From Flammula alnicola (taxonomy: Eukaryota; Basidiomycota; Agaricomycetes; Agaricales; Strophariaceae), in contig JADNRV010000087.1 in the NCBI GenBank assembly GCA_015499995.1, positions 1-64,000 of the forward strand: a DNA stretch of 64,000 nucleotides, written 5' to 3'. Under the pieces are notes generated by a model. That model did no database searches. It was not told the origin of the DNA and saw only the letters and a program-made list of their open reading frames with translations. Each line of letters opens with the position of its first letter. Position 1 is the first letter of the stretch. The position numbers were made by a program, and so were the translations under genes. This document shows positions 13,279 through 25,252 of the stretch, in pieces.

Positions 13279-14551
13279 ATGGCTCTTCCACCAGATCAGG
13301 ACGTCGCATCCATCTTCGTCGGCGCTCTCTTCTATGGACTGTATCTTGCGACTCTCTTTCACTGCATTCGATGGCTTGTATTCATAGATGAAGGCTGGAG
13401 GATCCGTAAGAAGATCAGCTGGACCATGCTGATCGTGACCCTCACTCTTTGGGTGCTTTCGACTATCTCCCGGGCGCTTGAGCTTCGAAACACTATGGTT
13501 CAAGTTGTGAGCGAAAGCAAACCAAAACCTCCTCCTCCTCCTTCGGGTGACATTGGGTCTACTACCACGCTTCCTTGGATGGCTGTTGTCATTGTAAGTG
13601 CCTGCAAAAATATTTTTAATATAATCGGAAATCTAATGTGCGTTTTAGTGTACGAATGCCAACGTATCGACGCTCCTCGCAGACGCCGTCCTGGTACGTA
13701 CTCAACTACGCGTCTACACGTTTAAATGTTACCTAACACCGTCGTTTCAAAGATTTACCGTTGCTGGATTATCTACGAGAAATCTCGCCGTGTCGTTGTA
13801 TTCCCGATTTTCTTATGGTTTGGGGGCGTTATGCTCACGGCCCTTCAAGCCTACTGGCAAATCGTCCAGAGTGCCTCGATACTAAAAGCATGGCAGCCCA
13901 TCAACATGACGGTTGGCCCAGGAACCATCTTAACGCCTTTTTGGGGCTCCACGATTATCTTGAACGGCTACTCGACATGTAAGTTTATTGAACAACGCCC
14001 TCTTTAATTTCATTTCCAAGCAAGTTGCTGACCGTTGGTTTTCCTGTTTGATAAAATCCAGTCATGATTGTCCGCCGGATCTATCTTGTCGCGAAAGCGT
14101 CTAAAGCCAGCAGCTCGGCACACCAGCTTAGATTTACCATGCGTATTCTGATTGAGTCGGGTTTCCTGTATCTCGCCACAGCCATAGCCCACTTTGTCGT
14201 CTGGTGGACCCCCAACGCCTTTGCCATTTCCGTGATTTCTGGCATTGTAAGTGCTCAACGTTTGTGATTTTGTATGCTTTGATGTTCACGTACACTCGAC
14301 GTACCCGCCAGAATCTCTCGGTTACCGGCATCGCCTTTAACCTCATCCTGATTCGTGCAGCTCAGGGCCGCGTCGAAGAGGCGAAGGCGGCCGACATAGG
14401 TCCCATGTCGGCTCTTAATTTTCAGAGTGCCCATATAAAGACTCCCGCTGGACAGTTTGTCACTACCACACTAGATATTCGGGGGGACCATTCGGGCGCC
14501 ACAATGCATGGCACTGGGTCCATCACTGATTCAATCTCTTCGGCTGTCTGA
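13279..14551 (+). CDS. Seven-helix fungal membrane protein
   Basis: Unnamed integral membrane protein of a kind much expanded in mushroom fungi. Five exons in phase: 13279-13593, 13649-13693, 13753-13978, 14062-14246, 14312-14551, giving about 336 residues. Hydrophobic segments are spaced like a seven-helix receptor-type protein: near residues 10-35, 48-68, 98-122, 130-150, 175-195, 225-250 and 255-275; a proline run (KPPPPPSGD) sits in the first long loop. The C-terminal tail is polar and probably cytosolic. The ATG at 13279 gives MALPPDQDVASIF; the same frame is open further upstream but that part is not protein-like. No ligand or function is known to me for this family. A second, different seven-helix gene follows at 19.3 kb. 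Confidence 0.8.
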
Positions 14552-15227
14552 GCTTGAGTGTCCACAATGTATATATATAAAGTGCGTGAGTACAGTATGG
14601 CGTTCCTAGTTCGAAGTGAAACTAACAAGATAATTTTTATTCAGATAATTTCTTCCACTGTTCTAAGGATATTGTCCCCTTTCGTTGACTTTCCACATTG
14701 CATGTTAACTTGCTAATGAAGTAAAGGCTCATTCTATGCTTTTACTTGTCGTTCTCATTTCAGAAATAAAATAACCTATATGTAGTGTTTACGCGACCTG
14801 CTAGTAGAGACCTATTATTCAGACTGCGGTTAGGTAGGAGAAGTTCTAACAGGAGGAGTTTGCCTGGCGCATTACTTCATCTAATCTAATCTTATCTACA
14901 ACTACATACCATTGAAAATGGCTCTCGCTTGCTTTCCTCCCTCCGATGCAAAGTATCACCAAGTTGTAATATTCCGGTACTGTTGATGGTGAACTTTATC
15001 TATTGTTAATTGCCTGACTTCCCGGGCCAGCATCACAAATGGCAGTACTATGTAGTGCGCAGTGATGATTTCCGTCGTTTCAGAGGACTTGCCATTTTTG
15101 GACGACACGTCAATTGGAAATGACAGTGCACTGTGGTGTTGTTTCTCTAACTCCTCCATCTTACAAGTTTCTTGTCTTTCGTCTTTCAAACTCTTTATAG
15201 TTGACGACGAGTCGAAGGACGACTCTA
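14552..15227. other. Intergenic spacer
   Basis: No gene seen. It holds the 3' UTR of the membrane protein and the promoter of the O-mannosyltransferase. Confidence 0.5.
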
Positions 15228-18200
15228 ATGTCTGGCAACTTCAGAGCTAGACGTCCTGCTTCCCCACCGCCAGGGGCTTCATATCCCGCACCGACGTCAC
15301 AACGATTTCCCCATCCTCGGGATGACCATTTGGATGCAGACGAACGAAGAGCAGCAGCATCGAAAGGATTTGCGCCAGGGAGAACAAAGAGCTACCCGTC
15401 AGGAGGATTGGACATTACATCTGGAGAGTGGAAGTTGTTGTTCGTCATAGTACTGGTCGCCAGCGGCGTGCGTCTGTTTCGGTTATCGAAACCCAATAGC
15501 GTTGTGTGAGTTGGTTTCAAGTCTGTTTTGTATTGCGCGCCTTTTCTGAACTTTTGGTAATCGGTAGCTTTGATGAAGTACACTTTGGAAAGTTTGCATC
15601 CAGATACATCAAGACACAATACTTTGTCGATGTACATCCGCCTCTTGCCAAGCTCCTAATCACGCTTGCCGCCTTTGTGTTCGGATATGATGGGCAGTTT
15701 GACTTCAAAGATATCGGAAAGTGAGTGTCTTCAATTCTTTGCTCTTTCAAACTTTGACGTTCCACAGAATATACGACCATGTGCCGTACGTTGCAATGCG
15801 TATGCTGCCAGCAACACTGGGTGTTGCCACTGTTCCTCTCGCCTACCTCACTCTTCGCGCACTAGACTGCCGCGCGACCACCGCTCTTTTAGCTTCTCTT
15901 TTTATAACATTCGAAAATGGAATGATCACACAGTCACGGCATATTCTTCTCGACTCGCCACTCATTTTCTTCACTGCTCTTACTACATTCCTATGGTGCG
16001 GTTTCTGCAATGAAGATAAACACCAACCCTTTACCTCATCGTGGTGGACATGGCTAACACTCTCTGGACTTTCCCTCGGTGCAGTCGTCAGCTGCAAATG
16101 GGTAGGTCTCTTCACCATTGCGACGATCGGTGTCAGCACACTCTACCAGCTGTGGAATCTTCTTGGCGACCTCCGCGTCCCGCCCCGTCTATTTGTCCGG
16201 CATTTTATTGCAAGGGCCCTCTGCTTGATTGTCGTACCCATACTTTTCTACATGGCCATGTTCCAAATCCACTTCTTAATTCTCGAGAATTCGGGAGAGG
16301 GTGACGGGTTTATGAGCTCAGAATTCCAGCACACGTTGGGAGGACGTGGCATGGCTGACACGTTTGCTGGTACGCTTTCACGACTTTCGCACCGATCATT
16401 GATTTTGACGGAATATTGCAGATGTAGCAGTTGGTTCAACGGTTACGCTTCGTCACGTCAACACGCAGGGTGGATATTTGCACTCGCATGCTCACAGCTA
16501 TCCTGGTGGCAGTAAACGTCAGTGACGTTCTATTTTGGGGCACATCATCAATTTCTGAGCTGGCAATGTTTACAGAGCAACAGATTACCCTCTATCCTCA
16601 CCGAGACTCCAACAACGACTGGCGCATCTTCAATGCATCTATTGATGGCGACACCCACTTCGACTGGCAGAATGAGGATTTGGTATACATTACCCCCTTA
16701 ATGCGCATCAAGCTCCGCCATGTCATCACCGAAAAGCACCTTCACTCGCACGACCACCGACCACCCATCTCTGATGTTGATTTCCAGAATGAAGTTTCGG
16801 CATATGGGATGCCTGGATTTGTCGGAGATGCCAACGATGATTGGTTTGTGGAGATCGAGCACGGAGACAAACGCGACAAGGAGTCGACTAAGCGATTGAG
16901 GACTCTCAGAACGACGTTCAGGCTGAGACACGCGTTGACTGGATGCTACCTCTTCTCGCATAAGGTCAAGCTTCCCGAGTGGGGCTTTGAGCAACAGGAA
17001 GTCACGTGTAACAAAAACGCTGTCCGCGCCAACTCGTTGTGGTTCATCGAGACTGCATATCATCCTAAATGTTCGTTGTCTCTGTCCTCTTTCACGAAAT
17101 GAACATGTAACTGATGTTACTGCTGTAATAGTGCCGGCCACGGCTACAAAAGTCAACTACAAGCTTCCTGGTTTCCTCGCCAAGTTCTGGGAGCTTCAGC
17201 AAGTTATGTGGACTACGAACGCGGGATTGACAGATCGCCATACCTATGATTCTCGTCCAGAGTCGTGGCCTACTCTCCGTCGCGGTATTGTAAGTTTACA
17301 CCTTGAAACCTCGTGGTATACTCTTCTAACACTCGTTGTAGAACTTTTGGGTGAAAGACCATCGTCAGATCTACTTGATCGGAAACCCCATGGTGTGGTA
17401 CCTCAGCACTCTCTCTGTCGCTGCCTACGTGGCTGTTCGAGGGTTCTTGATCCTACGCGCAAAGAGAGGATACAGAGATTTCGACAACAGTTCGTATTTT
17501 CAATCATTGACATTTTCCTCTCACTCAACCCCTTGCTTCCCTACTCTTTTCAGCCAAAGTCGTCAAATATGACACCTTATGCGGCTTCTTGTTCGTCGGC
17601 TGGGTCTTGCACTACTTCCCCTTCTTCTTGATGGGTCGTCAATTGTTCTTGCACCACTACTTCCCTGCGTTGTACTTCGCCATTCTCTTGTCGTGTTCTA
17701 TTTTCGACCTCATCACGTCGACACTCCGTCCTCGTGTGCGCTTGCAGATCGCGGCTGTGCTGATCATCCTTGCTATTTGGAACTTCCAGCATCTTAGCCC
17801 GTTGGCGTATGGCAGTGCATGGACAAGAACGAAATGTGAGAAGGCCAAGTGGTTGAAGACGTGGGATTTCTCTTGGTGAGTGATGAGATCAATATGGACG
17901 ATTTTTTGCTCATACATTGGCCTGCCCTCCAGCACCGACTTCTACGACAATGTAAGTCTCCTTCAAACAATAATAATGCTTGCTGTGTGGTGCTGACTAT
18001 TTCCCTTAGTACTCCCAATATGACGGGCTCGGTGCCGCCACGCCTGTGAAATCTGTTGTTCCCATACGCTCCACTGTAGGCGGGGGTGGACGTGCGCCTA
18101 TCGTTGTCGAAAACAATAACCCTCAAGGCGCTCCTGCGAACGAACAAACATCCGCAGTCCTCGGCAAGGCGGAACCAGGACGTGATATCTTCGGAGAGGC

Positions 18201-18570
18201 CCCCAAGGACATCAAGAGCGATAGCCTCGTCTTCGCTGACCCAGAACCTGTTAGGGAGGAGAAGGAAATCAGCTCGGTGGTCATGGGACTATCGACAACG
18301 GCTGCTGCTGATTCTCAAGTGAGCGAGGCTTCCAAGAGCGAGGCTGCCAGAGCGAGGCTGCCAGCGAGAGTCATCTGGAGAAAACATCATCGACAACAGC
18401 AGAGAATCCAGCAACAGCAACGGAGAACGAGAAACAGGAGAGTGCTGTACCTGGAGGTGCTGCCCCAGTTCCTGGTCCCTTGGCTGAGGCCGAAGTCGAG
18501 GCCGAAAAGGTTGCTCAGGAGTTGTTCCCAGAGGCGATCTGAAAAAAGTAATTCTGTACAACGGTTATAG
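15228..18570 (+). CDS. Protein O-mannosyltransferase (PMT family)
   Basis: ER membrane enzyme that moves mannose from dolichyl-phosphate-mannose to Ser/Thr of secretory proteins. Ten exons in phase: 15228-15505, 15568-15720, 15768-16369, 16422-16517, 16576-17070, 17132-17289, 17342-17489, 17554-17875, 17933-17951, 18010-18570. Marks: the first lumenal loop [15 protein letters not shown] with the catalytic DE pair, [11 protein letters not shown], many helices, lumenal MIR repeats ([19 protein letters not shown], and [14 protein letters not shown]), then a C-terminal helix cluster. Best resemblance is to the PMT2 subfamily, less certain. Oddity: the polar tail after about 18330 changes from acidic to very basic because of a 14-bp tandem duplication (18336-18363) that shifts the frame; the alternative frame ends at 18542. 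See finding. Confidence 0.93.
18336..18363 (+). repeat. Exact 14-bp tandem duplication in PMT tail
   Basis: The 14-bp unit GAGCGAGGCTGCCA occurs twice with no spacer (18336-18349 and 18350-18363). As 14 is not a multiple of three, it shifts the reading frame of the mannosyltransferase tail. Confidence 0.97.
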
Positions 18571-19294
18571 TGCGTCGACCAATGCCATTGGCCATATAGT
18601 ATTTATTAATACACCGATCGATATCTTATCTCGTGGGTGGATCAGCGCGTCGGTTGCCGAATGTTTTTGGACGCCGGCCTTTTTACGCTTGAACTGCTCT
18701 CACTGTTGCTATCGCAAAATCGCCAATCTTCAGCAATGACGGCGCTCATTTAAAAAAAGCTCAAATTATGTTATTCCCAATTGCAACTTTTCTCATGCTT
18801 TCAAGCAGTCCTGACTTCAGTCTCCCTAGCAGGCAACCGAGGTTGGGCGTTTGTCGCGGACATTCATGAACTTATTGAAGCAGGTGAGCTTTTCTGAAGA
18901 TATGAATCTCAACTGAACGCCCTATTACACTCTAATGATAAATATCGATAAATGTTGGACTGGACTTCGGACAAGCCAGTCGCGGTCAGTTGCCTAGAGC
19001 TTTCACCCACATTCCGCTGTATCACGCGGTCTGTGGGCACTGGGCCCCCTTGTTGCAGGGGGGACGCGATCAAAATCTGCGTCAAAACCTACCCGATTTA
19101 TAAGCGTCATATCAGATATGTATGTCATTTCAAAAAATTTATGGCCGAATAATATTGGCATTCAACTTGACGCTTGGAGCTAGTTTGGAGCGGTCTCAGC
19201 GGAGGCAGGCGGAGGCCGAGAGCGTTTGTGTAAGAATCAAAGAAGAATGGTCCTAATACATATATAGAGCCGACGAAACCATTTGTCCCTCGCG
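18571..19294. other. Intergenic spacer
   Basis: No gene seen; short frames only. It presumably holds the promoter of the following membrane-protein gene. Confidence 0.5.
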
Positions 19295-20942
19295 ATGTCT
19301 TCCTCTCCAGAACTTGATGCTCTTGTCAGCGGGGTCCATCATCTGTGAGTCCAGCTTGAATTGCTCGCAGCGTACGTTGGTGACATGTCCTTCGCTTTGT
19401 TTCTTCAGCCTGGCCGGGAAATATTTCCAGCTGGCGGCATTCGTTATGTTGATTTATGATCACATTTTGACCTTCCCTCTTGAGGTATGTCCTCACTGCG
19501 ACTTTGCCTGAAAAGGAACTTGCTGAGCGGCTTCTAGGTCGACCGGATTTGGAGACGGAAGTTTTCCGGCGCTACCCTTCTATTCCTCACCAACCGATAC
19601 GTTACTCCACTGCAATTCATAATCATCCTCGATGGTGAGAAGCTTTTCGACTCTCCACCAGCTAACAATATCATGTAATTTTCGGGAAAAACAGCCTTTC
19701 ATGATCCAAGATGGACGAAGAGCGCGTGAGTGAACCCTCGCGTACTCGACTTGCGATGTGATTCACTGAAAGCAATATAGGTGCAATAACTTCGTGGTGT
19801 TTGAAGGGGCTTCAACAGTCGCCTTGGTGGCAGGTACGTCCTAATTTTATGAGACGTTACTTATGGATATTTACCTTTGAGTCATTTTCAGTTTGCCAAC
19901 GTATGTTGTCTAGTCTTGCATCTGTGAACGTATTTCAGAGATCTTTACAACCACCAGTTATCATGATTCTTCGTGTCTACGCTCTTTACAATCGCTCTTT
20001 ATCCATCCTTATATTTTTGATGGTACTCTGGGCCACACAAATTGCCATGTCCGCAGTGGGGTTGCATCAAGGATTTGGTGAGTTACTTGCAAAATGATAC
20101 CCTCTGGAAGTTCAATTAATATATTACTCTGCAGCCGTTCCCCTTCCTCCTACGCTAATAGGTAATCACGCCCCCAAATCACATAGCTCTCATTCACACT
20201 GACCCATGCTTAATCAAGGGTGCATCCTGACGGGCAGTAGTCCAATATTTCGTGAGTTTATTTGCCTCGTTGGACCGCATCGAGTAGACTGCTGACAGCA
20301 TAGCTCTTAATACATATAGCATCAGTATGGGTCACTCCACTAGCAACAGACACCTCTATTTTCGCCTTGACACTGTGGCGCACTCGCCAATATCTCCGTG
20401 ATTCTGGGGTGACTCCGTTAGCTCCTTTTCATTTCTATTTTGCCATCAGGTGACCAACTAAAATGTTAATTTGGCTCAGAACAATGCACATTTTTATTCG
20501 CGATGGATTCTTCTACTTTCTAGCGATTTTCGTGGCCAACTTGATGAATACCCTCATATACTTTGTTAGTCCCAATCGTCTGACAGCTTGGTGGTTTCAT
20601 CGACTGATTCAATGCATCACCTAGTTGTCTCCGGCTGACCTGAAGGCAGTAGGAGCATCGTTTAGCCAGCTGATAACCGCAGTCATGGTCTCACGTCTCG
20701 TTCTGAATCTTCGTTATGGCTCTTCGTTCGAGGACGTGACACCAACAGAGGCATCAGGATTTGAATACGTACAAAGTCGGGGAAGATATCGTGAGCAGTC
20801 ATTTTTGACAAGGACGATTGGGAATCTGGGTGAGGATTTGGGCGCTTCCACCACTGACGATCTCAGAGCAGAGAAGTTCGAGATCCCGCTGACGAGCATG
20901 GCCTTGAGACGGCAACTCGATACTATACCGGTCCATGTTTAA
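19295..20942 (+). CDS. DUF6533-type integral membrane protein
   Basis: Multi-exon gene for a roughly 330-residue membrane protein. The start ATG at 19295 gives MSSSPELDALVSGVHHL. The segment YLAGKYFQLAAFVMLIYDH followed by LTFPLEVDRIWRRK matches the DUF6533 signature (YDHxLTFxxEVxxIW). Later hydrophobic helices include TIILRVYALYNRSLSILIF and a stretch around MHIFIRDGFFYFLAIF; the last exon reads SRLVLNLRYGSSFED and a polar tail ending PVHV at TAA 20940-20942. Many very short exons are joined by 45-60 bp introns between 19.3 and 20.6 kb; I did not fix every junction. Family function is unknown. It converges on the TAP-like hydrolase gene, leaving only about 190 bp between the stops. Confidence 0.8.
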
Positions 20943-21133
20943 TGATACCCTGTAATTTTGTCTGGCAATTGAGTGCCAATGTCCCTGCTCTACGACAGCT
21001 ATCAGCTGATAAAAAATACGAGGTTCCGAATACTTCATTTGATGTACCTCGATGTATCTATAGACTAGTGCGTAGTTAGAAGTCTCAATAAATCCAAAAT
21101 ACCGGAATCTTAAGTGCTCGCTCTGACTTTCGG

Positions 21134-23424
21134 TCATAGTCCAAGGAACGAAACAACAGGTGACATGCTGAGTCCCAGGATCGCATCAAACATTTCTTGT
21201 CCATCGGGTGTCATATTCATCTTCAGAACAGCATCTTCATCCGCGACATCGGGAGACAAGTTCGGGGCAGGGAAAGGCTTCCCCAGGACCGGACAAACCG
21301 TTCCTGGTGTCGGAAGTGTGCCGTCATCGAAATATTTTCTGACATACTGCTGCGTACATAGCGAAGGGGCCGATAGGGATGTATGCTGCGCAGATCAAAC
21401 CAGAGAGATTCAAGTTGAGTTGGATGGATGTCAACCGCAGGACTTACCCCCGAAGAATCTTGTGTAAGCACGACTGATCCATTAAAACTGTAAGCCATTC
21501 TCTTCGCCCTGAGGGAAATTTAGACTGTCAGAGCGCTATGAATCTGGATAGTAGAGCTCTACTCACGACCACAGCGGTGTTACCGGGTCTGTCGATGACG
21601 AATTGATTACTATGTCCTGGAAACAATTGATAGGATATCCTCACCTGCGGTGTTTCCAATGACCAAAAGTGGATGACTGGTATTCCCCTGGAAAGGACCT
21701 TGATTTTTGGAAAAATACAGTCGGCAGCCATGTCAGTGGTCGGTCGTCTGCCAAAGCTCACCTCTAAAATGTTTCTTTGGGTAGCTTGGCCACCCGCTAC
21801 AAGAAATCCTAACACCAGACCAGATTTCGCCCCAGTCAGAGACATTCATCATCATTTTAAGATGAGCTTCGGCAGATTCCAGGTTACTCGGGACGTCTTC
21901 ACCGTCATTGCAAATAATGGCCATGGCCGCGTCATCGACAACTTCAAAAATGTGTGCCGACGAGTCGCAGGAGCATTCAAACGGAGGAGGCGTGAATGCT
22001 GTGAAAAGCAGACTTCCATCGCCAGAAGCTAGATCAGCCAGACCGCGTGCAAGGAGGGGAAATGTCGCGTAAGGAGTGAAGAGGGACATCAGCACGGCAA
22101 CTCGCAACTTCGCGTAGTCTAAGAGGCCGTAACTTGACGCTACTTTGATTGGCCGTGGCTGGGACTGTACCGAGGCGTATAACTTGGTTAGGTTTTGACG
22201 AATGTCTTCTGGAGTTGGCGCCCAAAAGTCGCAGCCCTCGGAACCAGCTTCTACGCATCCAGTGAAAAAGCTCTCCAATGCTTTGTTCGTGTCCATCAGA
22301 CTGGTTGACAGTTTCGCTGGTTTAGTTGGGCGTAAATACTTGAGAGACAAATGAAGAAGATATCACATACTAGCGAAATAGTCCTCGGCATCGGTCACGC
22401 CATCTACCACCATGCGCTCGATTCTGTCCTGTGTCAGACCCAAAACTTAGTATCTTTCTTCTCTCTTTCTATCCTGGTATAGCGAGGATCCTTACAGGAA
22501 ACAGCGATGCAAAGACAGCACCTAACACAGTGCCATAGCTGGTAACATCATCAAGAGCAAGAACTACGCTCAGCGGGTCAAGTAAAGCGCGACTCACGAG
22601 AAACCCCAATACTGCAGCTTGGACTTCCCATGGCCTTCAACGATACGAAGCATATCTCGAGCTGTATTTTCCGTGTTGATATGCCTCAGATACCCCGAAT
22701 CACTCTCTGCAGCAAGCTGGCCGGCCACAAGTGCGCGCGCCCACGTTCTCGCAACGCCTTCGTACGAATTGTTCACCACTGTTAAGCCAAGGCCGCCCCA
22801 AATGGCGCGTTCGGCATTGCGTTTGAAGAAGGAGACGCGTGGAGTAGAGAACCCAATGCCACGCGGATCGAACCCGACAATGTCGAACTGAGGACCGACG
22901 ATGGTGCTCAAGCGGTCTCCTCCTGGGCCTACTATGGGGAGTACCCCGCTTCCACCTGGTCCCCCAGGGTTGAAGAGGAGAGGCCCCCGATATGACTTCG
23001 AAGTGGGTGGCAACGAGGAAGGTTTACGGACGAGCGCGATTGCTGCTTCCTTGCCTTCCGCATCCGAATAGTCGAGCGGTACCTAGAATGTGCAGAAAGC
23101 AGAAAGAATTACGCCTTGCGGTTAGTTTCGTTGCCAATGTTGACTTACAAGTAGACGGGCGCATTGACGTCCTGGAGCACAATCAGTCCATATAAGTTCT
23201 TTGCTTGGGGGAAGCTACAAAAGGGTAAGATTGATTTTAATAGCGCCCAGAAAAATAAAGCAAATGACACGAGCCTTCTCCCAAGAAAAATCAAGTCCGT
23301 CTACCGTGGCCTGGCCGACTAAGTCAGGCGATGCGATTTCAGAGAGTCGATAACGCAATAGTGTGCCTCCGAGGATGATGATAAGGACTCCAGAAATAAT
23401 GGTCGACGACGCCCTTCGCAACAT
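21134..23424 (-). CDS. TAP-like secreted alpha/beta hydrolase (copy 1)
   Basis: Serine hydrolase of the tripeptidyl-aminopeptidase-like group (peptidase family S33 type). The ATG at 23424 gives a hydrophobic N-terminal segment (TIISGVLIIILGGTLL) that is a signal anchor or signal peptide. Then come the oxyanion segment LFNPGGPGGSGV, FDIVGFDPRG, the nucleophile elbow YWGFSYG (catalytic Ser in GFSYG), a Cys-rich lid (FECSCDSS), and a TAP C-terminal part ending FDAILGLSMSPVV; stop at 21134-21136. Several short introns. It is the diverged third member of the family seen in tandem at 51.7-57.9 kb, from which it differs in orientation and in many residues. Substrate unknown; a secreted or vacuolar aminopeptidase role is inferred. 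Confidence 0.88.
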
Positions 23425-24215
23425 CGTAGAGCAGAAACTGGATCGAGGAGCAACGACCTATGTGTGCCGGACGGATTCAGGCGACGCGTATTGCTGCTCT
23501 CGAAATTCAATTCGAGTTCCACATGATGATATTATATGTGCGAAAAGGTGCCATATAAATAGCTTCGTGTAAATGCTCAGATAGTAAGGCATTCAACAAC
23601 GACTGTGACTTCCACCGTGCCCAGATACTAGCCGTACTCGGGATCTACGACGTATTTTGGCGGCACAGGTAGTGAGGCCTGAGGTTGCATTGGAACTATT
23701 GAAGCTGAGCGTTTTCAGGAAGATATGTTATTACTGCCAAATTACATGGCCTCGTAACATACCCAGAGTAAAAGCATGAAACAAAGAGGGTGGGAGTAAA
23801 AAACTACAGTACATCGGAAAATTCCGGCTGTCCGTGAGGCCCATCGCTTGGTAAACCATAAAACCTGCGCAACCAACTCAAGTCAATTTGGGCCTCTCGT
23901 TCTGCGTTATTTCACAAGAAAGTTTTTCTTTGGGCTCTTTGGAAAGCAGCCAGGATCGAAGATGAAAGCGGAAATGGAGCTTATAGAGGAATCAGTGTAG
24001 TAAGTGATGATCTACTCGACTTTTTTCTTTCCCTGGAGGCTAAGCTTTCCAATTTCCATGAAGTACAGTTATTTCACCCGTACTACTACTACTCATTCGA
24101 AAAATACATGAGCCTTCGGAATCAATATGCAATGGACGCCTCCGATTTTTACCTCTCCGTTCATCGGTAGTATGACTGCGGAAGTAAGGCCAAAACCTCG
24201 CAAGTTCCGTGCCTC
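23425..24215. other. Intergenic spacer
   Basis: Promoter side of the hydrolase gene. No gene recognised. Confidence 0.45.
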
Positions 24216-24639
24216 TCAAGGAAGTATGTATATGAGTGATACCAATCTTAGGGTGACCCACTTATCTTCAAATGTCCTCGCGTCTTCTACCAGGGTGTCG
24301 AGACTCGCCGTCAGAAGCCCAGTGTCACCCTCGTCAGCGAAACATGCAGGATCGTAGAGCGCGCAGGCTCTTTACGTGCGATAAGAAGTGTCTGTAAGAG
24401 CCTCCGACCATTTCCAACGCGCGAGGGTATCCTATCTCCCTTGGATTACGTACGTTCCGCTCCAGCCTATTTGCTTCGTTGATATCGTGCAACTGACCAA
24501 TTGCATGCAGTCGATACAAAGCGGCATTCTCGTGGTAGTCTTCCTATTTTAATGGTCCATGATAAGTCAGAAGACACGGAACGAGGGTTGGGACCGTATG
24601 AGAGTGGTCCTAACTAACCTCCTGACGCTCATTGGTCAT
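24216..24639 (-). pseudogene. Short broken gene, family not recognised
   Basis: On the minus strand an ATG at 24639 begins MTNERQE (24619-24639), followed by a plausible 75-bp intron and an exon starting at 24543 that reads EDYHENAALYRLHAIGQL and further protein-like sequence to VKSLRAL. There the frame breaks: the next protein-like run, YDPACFADEGDTGLLTASL and on to LVSLIYILP-stop at 24216, is in another frame, as if two bases were lost. The two halves read as one continuous protein. I do not know the family; length suggests a fragment of something larger. Confidence 0.45.
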
Positions 24640-25252
24640 AAACGACGGTAATATTAAGTCATATGTTTTCAGCTTGCATTTTATTAGGGTTTTTGTTGAC
24701 CTTGGGAATTTACAAATCTAGCGTGCTTGGTGGCGGTTATATCTTCAAATTTTGCGTTTCTCCGACCATCCGGAACCCACGACTCGGTGGATAGAAGTGT
24801 GTCATCGATTTTGTCTGGAACTGCAATGCCGACGGACGAAAGTCTCCGAAATTAGCATTCGAGACTCAAGGAAGCTAGAAACCCTGAGCATATTTACCTA
24901 CTGTGACGTTTCTTGCTATTTCTGCACTGGCACACAACCTGACCAGACCTGACCAGAAGACACACTCGGTATATCTCCACGTGACAAATTTGGCCTGTTC
25001 TGCGTGCCGGCGGCGCGGAAACGCATCCGGAATGCCTCTTCATGATGTAACAACTCCAGAACTCATGTGCATTTTTATCCCTACTCGTGGGACCTCCATA
25101 TGCTTAGCTGGGATACAGATATGGATGAGCCTCTAAAAAGTTTTCCGCTTCGATGCCTTGCGGCAAGTTCGCATGCTATATATTGGCTCCAAATTTGTAG
25201 GGTTCGCCAATTCCTTTCCACGATTCAGACCTTCTACTTGTTACATTTTTGA
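24640..25252. other. Intergenic spacer
   Basis: No gene seen. It must hold the MFS transporter promoter. Confidence 0.5.
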
